A stretch of 51,322 nt of DNA from Pseudoalteromonas prydzensis (GTDB lineage Bacteria > Pseudomonadota > Gammaproteobacteria > Enterobacterales > Alteromonadaceae). Where the stretch lies: positions 1 to 51,322 of the forward strand of contig NZ_DRGM01000166.1 of the NCBI RefSeq assembly GCF_011050055.1, written 5' to 3'. The position numbers and the translations under genes are program-made. Within the stretch, counting starts at the first letter, position 1, and every line of letters starts with the position of its first letter. This document shows positions 46,644-51,322 of the stretch, piece after piece. A model generated the notes under the pieces. The model was not told where the DNA came from. It made no database searches and was given only the letters and a program-made list of their open reading frames with translations.

Positions 46644-47846
46644 ATGAGTTCTATTAAAAAAGTTGTATTAGCCTATTCTGGTGGTTTAGATACGTCGGCC
46701 ATCGTGCCATGGTTAAAAGAAAACTACGGTTGTGAAGTTATTGCATTTGTAGCCGATGTAGGTCAAGGCGCAGAGGAGCTTGAAGGCGTAGAAGCAAAAG
46801 CGATCGCCTCTGGTGCATCTGAGTGTTATGTCGTTGACTTAAAAGATGAGATGGTAAGTGATTACATCTACCCAACGCTAAAAACGGGGTCTATCTACGA
46901 AGGTACTTATTTACTAGGTACATCAATGGCACGTCCTATTATTGCTAAAGCACAAGTTGAAATTGCCCGTAAAGTAGGTGCCGATGCGTTATCGCATGGT
47001 TGTACTGGTAAAGGTAACGACCAAGTACGTTTTGAGTCGTGTTTTGCAGCCCTTGCCCCTGATCTGCAAGTAATTGCACCGTGGCGTGAGTGGGACTTAT
47101 CAAGCCGTGAGTCATTACTTGATTACTTAGCTGAGCGTAATATTCCATGTTCAGCATCAGCGACTAAAATCTACAGCCGTGATGCAAACGCGTGGCACAT
47201 TTCTCACGAAGGTGGTGAGCTTGAAGATCCGTGGTGTCAACCAAGTGAGCAAGTGTGGACGTGGACTAACTCTCCAGAGCAAGCCCCTAATGAACCTGAA
47301 TTTGTTACCTTAAACGTGGTTGAAGGTGAGGTTGTTGCTGTAAATGGTGAGCAACTTAAGCCGTACGACTGTTTAGTTAAATTAAATGAGATAGCGTCGC
47401 CTCATGGTGTTGGTCGCGTTGATATCGTTGAAAACCGTTTAGTAGGTATGAAATCACGTGGTTGTTATGAAACTCCAGGTGGCACAGTGATCATGGCAGC
47501 ATTACAAGCAATTGATGAACTGGTACTTGATAAAGCAAGCCGTAAATGGAAAGCAGTACTGGGCGGCGAGTTCTCACATTTAGTGTATGACGGCCGCTGG
47601 TTTACACCACTTAAAGATTCAATCTTAGCGGGCGCAGAAGCGTTATCAACCGTGGCAACGGGTGAAGTCGTACTTAAGCTATACAAAGGCCAAGTGACTG
47701 CGGTTCAGAAAAAATCACCAAATAGCTTATACAGCGAAGACTTTGCAACATTTGGTGCTGATGATGTGTACGACCAATCGCATGCTGAAGGTTTTATTCG
47801 TTTATTCTCGCTTTCAAGCAGAATTTCAGCACTAGCGAAGAAGTAA
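46644..47846 (+). CDS. argG: argininosuccinate synthase
   Basis: ATP-dependent condensation of citrulline and aspartate. The 400 residues belong to the shorter, common class (E. coli ArgG is 447 and of another branch). Seen: [18 protein letters not shown] pyrophosphatase loop, [30 protein letters not shown] and [20 protein letters not shown]. It lies 10 bp after argF; a hairpin separates it from argH. Confidence 0.97.
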   Translation: MSSIKKVVLAYSGGLDTSAIVPWLKENYGCEVIAFVADVGQGAEELEGVEAKAIASGASECYVVDLKDEMVSDYIYPTLKTGSIYEGTYLLGTSMARPIIAKAQVEIARKVGADALSHGCTGKGNDQVRFESCFAALAPDLQVIAPWREWDLSSRESLLDYLAERNIPCSASATKIYSRDANAWHISHEGGELEDPWCQPSEQVWTWTNSPEQAPNEPEFVTLNVVEGEVVAVNGEQLKPYDCLVKLNEIASPHGVGRVDIVENRLVGMKSRGCYETPGGTVIMAALQAIDELVLDKASRKWKAVLGGEFSHLVYDGRWFTPLKDSILAGAEALSTVATGEVVLKLYKGQVTAVQKKSPNSLYSEDFATFGADDVYDQSHAEGFIRLFSLSSRISALAKK

Positions 47847-47856
47847 TTTTACTACA

Positions 47857-47877
47857 GCCCCGTAACTAAAACGGGGC
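47857..47877 (+). terminator. intercistronic hairpin between argG and argH
   Basis: GCCCCGT (47857-47863) / ACGGGGC (47871-47877), loop AACTAAA. No T run follows, so it is more likely a processing or stability element, or a weak attenuator, than a full terminator. Confidence 0.4.
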
Positions 47878-47901
47878 AATTTCAGGGTTTGGAGAGATTT
47901 C

Positions 47902-49767
47902 ATGGCATTATGGGGCGGACGTTTTTCTACGGGTCCAGATGAGGCGTTTAAACAATTTAACGACTCACTTCCCTTCGATTATCAACTGGCAGAGCAAGAT
48001 ATAGTTGGCTCTGTGGCGTGGGCAGGTGCCCTTAAGCAGGTTGACGTACTAACTAGTAGCGAGCACCAATCACTAGTAGCAGCATTATATGAGTTACTTG
48101 ACGAAGTAAAAGCTGATCCACAAGCGGTGGCAACGTCAGGAGCTGAAGATATTCACTCACATGTTGAAGCTGCTTTAATCGAAAAAGTAGGTGATTTAGC
48201 TAAGAAGTTACACACCGGACGTAGCCGTAACGACCAAGTCGCAACCGATTTTCGTTTATGGTGTCGTGATACCGCAGATCACTTACTTGCAGCACTTGGC
48301 CAGTTAAAAGGCGAGTTTATTGCGTTGGCTGAACGCGAGCTGGGTACTATTTTACCTGGTTACACCCATTTACAACGTGCGCAACCACTCTTGTTTAGTC
48401 ATTGGTGTATGGCGTATGTTGAAATGCTCGAACGTGATGAAAGTCGTTTAAGTGACGCTAAAGCTCGGATGAATTTTTGCCCTTTAGGCAGTGGCGCTCT
48501 TGCTGGTACTGCGTACCCAATTGATCGGCAAGCACTTGCCGTGGGGCTAGGTTTTACCGCGGCAACTAAAAATAGTTTAGATGCCGTATCAGATCGTGAC
48601 TTTGTGGTTGAGCTATTAAGCTGTGCATCAATCTCTATGATCCATTTATCGCGTATGTCAGAAGATTTGATCTTTTATAATTCGGGTGAAGCGGGTTTCA
48701 TTGAGTTAGCAGATAATGTTACTTCAGGCTCATCATTGATGCCACAAAAGAAGAATCCCGATGCGCTAGAGCTTATTCGCGGCAAAACAGGGCGTGTATT
48801 TGGTGCCTTTAGTGCCATGATGATGACGTTAAAAGCACTGCCACTTGCCTATAATAAAGATATGCAAGAAGATAAAGAAGGCTTATTTGATGCCATGCCA
48901 ACTTGGCTTGCCTGTATTCATATGGCGCAAGCGTGTATCAAAGGTATAAAAGTAAATGGCGAGCGTACTTTAGCCGCAGCTAAAGGCGGCCATTCAAACG
49001 CGACAGAGCTTGCTGATTATTTAGTCGCCAAAGGCATCCCTTTCAGGGAAGGTCATCACATTGTTGGTGTACTGGTGCAAATGGCTATCGCACAAGGGAA
49101 TAACTTAGAAGATTTAAGTTTAGAACAATTCCAATCTGTACATAGTATTTTTGCACAGGACGTATATGCTGTATTAGAAATAGACGCATGTATTAAAGCG
49201 CGCCAAGCACTCGGTGGCACATCTTTAGAGCAAGTAAGCATTGCCGTTAAAGATGCCAAAAAAAAACAGCAAATAACGGTTCGTGACGCCAATCTTGATG
49301 ATGTCGAGTCGATAGCTAAGTTGATCCAGCACTGGGCTACAGTAGGCGAAAATCTACCGCGTGCTAAAAGTGACATGGTGCACTCAATTAATGAGTTTGC
49401 TGTGACTGAAGTTGCTGGAAAAGTCTCTGGCTGTGCGTCACTGTATATTTATGATACTGGCCTTGCTGAAATTCGTTCGCTCGGTATAGATCCCGAAACC
49501 GGTATTACCGGACAAGGTCGTCAGTTAGTTGAGCACTTATTAGTTAAAGCCAAAAAATTGGCACTGAATCGCATCATTGTTTTGACGCGAGTACCTGATT
49601 TCTTTGAGAAACAAGGTTTCACATTCTGTACTAAAGACAGCTTGCCGGAAAAGGTAATGAAAGATTGTGAACTATGTTTGCGCAGAGACAATTGCGATGA
49701 AGTCGCAATGGAATTTATTTTGAAGCTAAGTAGTAATACGGAGATCCCGTGTAAAAACGTGGCCTAG
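47902..49767 (+). CDS. argH: argininosuccinate lyase fused to a GNAT N-acetyltransferase (ArgH(A))
   Basis: 621 residues; normal ArgH is about 457. Residues 1-452 are argininosuccinate lyase with [25 protein letters not shown]-type [12 protein letters not shown] and catalytic-serine loop [12 protein letters not shown] (about 276-287). Residues about 460-610 are a GNAT domain ([39 protein letters not shown]). Known in Moritella, Vibrio and Alteromonadales, where the GNAT part supplies N-acetylglutamate synthase activity, so ArgA is not needed. The joint is coded by A9 (49258-49266); a slip in either direction stops translation at 457 or 461 residues. GGAGAG precedes the ATG by 6 bp. Confidence 0.95.
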   Translation: MALWGGRFSTGPDEAFKQFNDSLPFDYQLAEQDIVGSVAWAGALKQVDVLTSSEHQSLVAALYELLDEVKADPQAVATSGAEDIHSHVEAALIEKVGDLAKKLHTGRSRNDQVATDFRLWCRDTADHLLAALGQLKGEFIALAERELGTILPGYTHLQRAQPLLFSHWCMAYVEMLERDESRLSDAKARMNFCPLGSGALAGTAYPIDRQALAVGLGFTAATKNSLDAVSDRDFVVELLSCASISMIHLSRMSEDLIFYNSGEAGFIELADNVTSGSSLMPQKKNPDALELIRGKTGRVFGAFSAMMMTLKALPLAYNKDMQEDKEGLFDAMPTWLACIHMAQACIKGIKVNGERTLAAAKGGHSNATELADYLVAKGIPFREGHHIVGVLVQMAIAQGNNLEDLSLEQFQSVHSIFAQDVYAVLEIDACIKARQALGGTSLEQVSIAVKDAKKKQQITVRDANLDDVESIAKLIQHWATVGENLPRAKSDMVHSINEFAVTEVAGKVSGCASLYIYDTGLAEIRSLGIDPETGITGQGRQLVEHLLVKAKKLALNRIIVLTRVPDFFEKQGFTFCTKDSLPEKVMKDCELCLRRDNCDEVAMEFILKLSSNTEIPCKNVA

Positions 49768-49786
49768 AAATCCCTGGATGTAAAAG

Positions 49787-49813
49787 ACGTACGGTTACCC
49801 CTGTGCGTTTTTT
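49787..49813 (+). terminator. intrinsic terminator after argH(A)
   Basis: ACGTACGG (49787-49794) pairs with CTGTGCGT (49801-49808) using two G-U pairs, 6-nt loop, followed by T5. It lies 20 bp after the argH stop. Confidence 0.65.
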
Positions 49814-49898
49814 TATGCCCCGATACATCTGGTATGACCTGTTTATCTGTTATTCCCCTGTGAGTTTAAAGATCAAAAAAAGATCGTTTTTAAAAATG

Positions 49899-49915
49899 TT
49901 GGATCGGTAATTGCT
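49899..49915 (+). promoter_or_regulatory. candidate sigma-54 promoter
   Basis: TTGGATCGGTAATTGCT has the invariant GG (49901-49902) and GC (49913-49914) with exactly 10 bp between them, and the TTGCT of the -12 element. Two bases of the -24 element differ from TGGCACG. It lies 128 bp upstream of the small gene at 50043. Chance occurrence is possible. Confidence 0.35.
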
Positions 49916-50042
49916 ACCTATAAAGTGTACGATGACTCAGTGTGAGTTCATCTTAAAAGCGCCAATAAATAATCAGAGCGCTAAAGCAACAGTAACTTAT
50001 TAAACAAGTTATTAATTCAACATTTTTGAAAGGATCAATCTC

Positions 50043-50252
50043 ATGCAAATTACAGCTAACAACCAACTGCAAATGCAAGCATACAACTCTATGCAACAAT
50101 CAAAGCCAGCACTTGAACAAAGCGCTAGCAATAAAACCCTACAATCTGATACAGTGTCTATATCTAATGAAGCATTAGCCGCAGCTGGCGGTGGTGCTGA
50201 AATTCAACGTGGCGGCGGCGGATTAGTTTTCCCTGATAAAAAGCCAACATAG
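50043..50252 (+). CDS. small Gly-rich protein, 69 residues, unknown function
   Basis: Starts MQITANNQLQMQAYNSMQQS, a Gln/Asn-rich hydrophilic N-terminus, then SDTVSISNEALAAAGGG and a C-terminal AEIQRGGGGLVFPDKKPT. GAAAGGA (50028-50034) gives it an excellent ribosome binding site. There is no membrane helix and no cysteine. The SISNEALAAAGG stretch loosely resembles a double-glycine leader, which would make the last 18 residues a cargo peptide, but no peptidase-exporter is in view. Small Alteromonadales proteins with a DTVSIS-like segment are also known to me without function. It lies 20 bp before two membrane-protein genes. Confidence 0.75.
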   Translation: MQITANNQLQMQAYNSMQQSKPALEQSASNKTLQSDTVSISNEALAAAGGGAEIQRGGGGLVFPDKKPT

Positions 50253-50272
50253 TATTGGAATTTATAAAATAG

Positions 50273-50800
50273 ATGTATTTTGATTTAAGCTCGCTAGGGT
50301 TACATTTTGACACAATCATAGTTTTAGGGATGTTACTCGCATTTTTACTAAATCTGTTTTTTTATGTCAGTGAGCTTAATCAAGATAAATCTTTAGTTAT
50401 AACCTCTTTTTTTATGGCTGTATCTTATTTCTGCAGCAATCACTTCATTGTCCTCGAAAATTCGAATATAAATATTTATATTGAATGGTTCATGTATGAC
50501 TTCATCACTTTGCTACTAATTATTTTATCTCATCGTTTTTTTTCAGGTATATCTACTGCAACAAAGTATATTTATGTAGGTCTAGTAATAAACAGTATTT
50601 TGTACGCACTAATTCATATTGATTTAATGGTTTTATGGAATCGAGAAGTTTGGTGGTTTTGGACATTCTACTCATTTAGTGTAAACATTGTTGATTTCTT
50701 GATGATAGTAGCACTGATCACAAATAAAGACTTTTTATTGGTAAATAAAGTTAAAAGCTCCTTATTTCAAAAAAAATGCAAAAAATATTCTAATATTTAA
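50273..50800 (+). CDS. multi-pass membrane protein of unknown family, copy A
   Basis: 175 residues with about five hydrophobic helices (near 13-32, 40-58, 68-86, 96-118, 128-148) and a basic C-terminus (KKCKKYSNI). No enzyme or transporter motif seen. The C-terminal part (HID......WWFW.FYS..VN..D..MI.AL..NKDF) recurs in the next gene, so the two are paralogues. The ribosome binding site is weak (TTGGAA). Base composition is noticeably more AT-rich than the arginine genes, as expected for hydrophobic accessory genes. Function unknown. Confidence 0.75.
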   Translation: MYFDLSSLGLHFDTIIVLGMLLAFLLNLFFYVSELNQDKSLVITSFFMAVSYFCSNHFIVLENSNINIYIEWFMYDFITLLLIILSHRFFSGISTATKYIYVGLVINSILYALIHIDLMVLWNREVWWFWTFYSFSVNIVDFLMIVALITNKDFLLVNKVKSSLFQKKCKKYSNI

Positions 50801-50811
50801 CAGAATTAGTC

Positions 50812-51322
50812 ATGGAAGTATTTCAACAATACATTAGCTTTTACATCGCCACTTTTGTCATGTGGGGCTTCATGATGGCGTTTCTATACAACGTTGTTAA
50901 AAAATCTTCTATGCCAGGTAGTGATGCCACAGTAATGTGGATGTCCTTGGCTATTTTCTTATCTTATCTTGTTTCAGATCCTTTGCTCAATTTATCACTT
51001 GGGGTTGATATGATGTATAGCTATTACAGCTATTCTATTTGGGCTCTTTGTGATTTATTTATCCTCGTTGTGATTTTGCTAATAGCTAAAAACAAATCTT
51101 TTAAACGCTGTCCTGCTAAGCTATATCTCATCATAGGTTTAACGGTGAACATGATGTTATTCATTGGCATGCATATAGATACCAACTTTGTTAATCGTTT
51201 TGAACCTTGGTGGTTTTGGTCTTTTTATTCTGTCACGGTTAACGTGATGGATGTGATGATGATTACTGCACTATTATGCAATAAAGATTTCTTCGGTTTG
51301 GTGCGTGGTTATAATCGATTGC
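50812..51322 (+). CDS. multi-pass membrane protein of unknown family, copy B (3' end outside window)
   Basis: An ATG at 50812 opens a frame that runs uninterrupted to the window edge, 170 codons so far: MEVFQQYISFYIATFVMWGF at the start, about five hydrophobic helices, and HIDTNFVNRFEPWWFWSFYS, VNVMDVMMITALLCNKDFFG near the edge. It is a tandem paralogue of the preceding gene, aligned over the whole C-terminal half and similar in helix layout. It begins 11 bp after copy A. No domain recognised. The stop codon is outside the window. Confidence 0.75.
   Translation, partial: MEVFQQYISFYIATFVMWGFMMAFLYNVVKKSSMPGSDATVMWMSLAIFLSYLVSDPLLNLSLGVDMMYSYYSYSIWALCDLFILVVILLIAKNKSFKRCPAKLYLIIGLTVNMMLFIGMHIDTNFVNRFEPWWFWSFYSVTVNVMDVMMITALLCNKDFFGLVRGYNRL

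Noticed and set aside
1..51322. CRISPR arrays, tRNA or rRNA genes, restriction or toxin-antitoxin systems, riboswitches
   Set aside because: No regularly spaced repeats, cloverleaf genes, rRNA blocks or recognisable family members seen by reading; a tRNAscan/Rfam search was not possible.

Overview
The window looks like chromosomal DNA of a marine gammaproteobacterium of the order Alteromonadales, most likely Pseudoalteromonas or a close relative. The basis is the moderately AT-rich base composition, the divergent argE / argCBFGH(A) cluster with a GNAT domain fused to ArgH, a PanP-type decarboxylase, KdkA with a family-9 heptosyltransferase beside the heptose genes, and protein sequences close to the Alteromonadales/Vibrio/Shewanella versions. 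Almost everything is core metabolism and envelope biogenesis. I see no tRNA, rRNA, CRISPR array or complete insertion sequence.

Layout. 1-5 kb: the tail of an IS630-type transposase cut by the window edge, glutaminase (glsA), inosine-guanosine kinase (gsk), the tRNA adenosine deaminase tadA, an unannotated 55-residue arginine-rich gene antisense to the tadA end, and the lytic transglycosylase mltF. 5-9 kb: purL. 9-12 kb: ydbH-ynbE-ydbL, an envelope-bridge operon. 12-20 kb: lipopolysaccharide inner-core block (waaA, wzi-like, gmhA, hldE, kdkA, family-9 heptosyltransferase, gmhB). 20-23 kb: threonine degradation (kbl, tdh) and glpE-glpG. 23-30 kb: an orphan FliL-like protein, ubiC-ubiA, a 2OG-Fe(II) oxygenase, a LysR regulator, a receiver/HD-GYP protein and small DUF proteins. 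30-35 kb: tsaD, plsY, folB-folK-uppP, mpl. 35-40 kb: ubiX, an ABC-2 exporter and a TrmB-like methyltransferase in a tightly packed run, ending in an 80-bp tail-to-tail overlap with a membrane EAL protein. 40-50 kb: panP and the arginine cluster. 50-51.3 kb: an accessory module with a 69-residue glycine-rich small protein followed by two tandem paralogous membrane proteins of unknown function, the second cut by the window edge.

How the genes work together. waaA, kdkA, the heptosyltransferase, gmhA, hldE and gmhB together make ADP-heptose and build the phosphorylated Kdo-heptose inner core. uppP, mpl and mltF handle the peptidoglycan carrier lipid, peptide recycling and wall turnover. ubiC, ubiA and ubiX serve ubiquinone synthesis. 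argE and argCBFGH(A) cover most of arginine synthesis under one ArgR-type operator sitting between two back-to-back promoters.

Most worth a second look: (1) a nine-A run exactly at the ArgH-GNAT fusion joint, where slippage either way ends translation at normal ArgH length; (2) the terminal small protein plus tandem membrane-protein module, with a sigma-54-like element upstream; (3) the 55-residue arginine-rich gene; (4) a nine-G run inside panP; (5) the 80-bp antisense overlap of the TrmB-like and EAL genes; (6) a tandem 38/39-bp repeat between plsY and folB.
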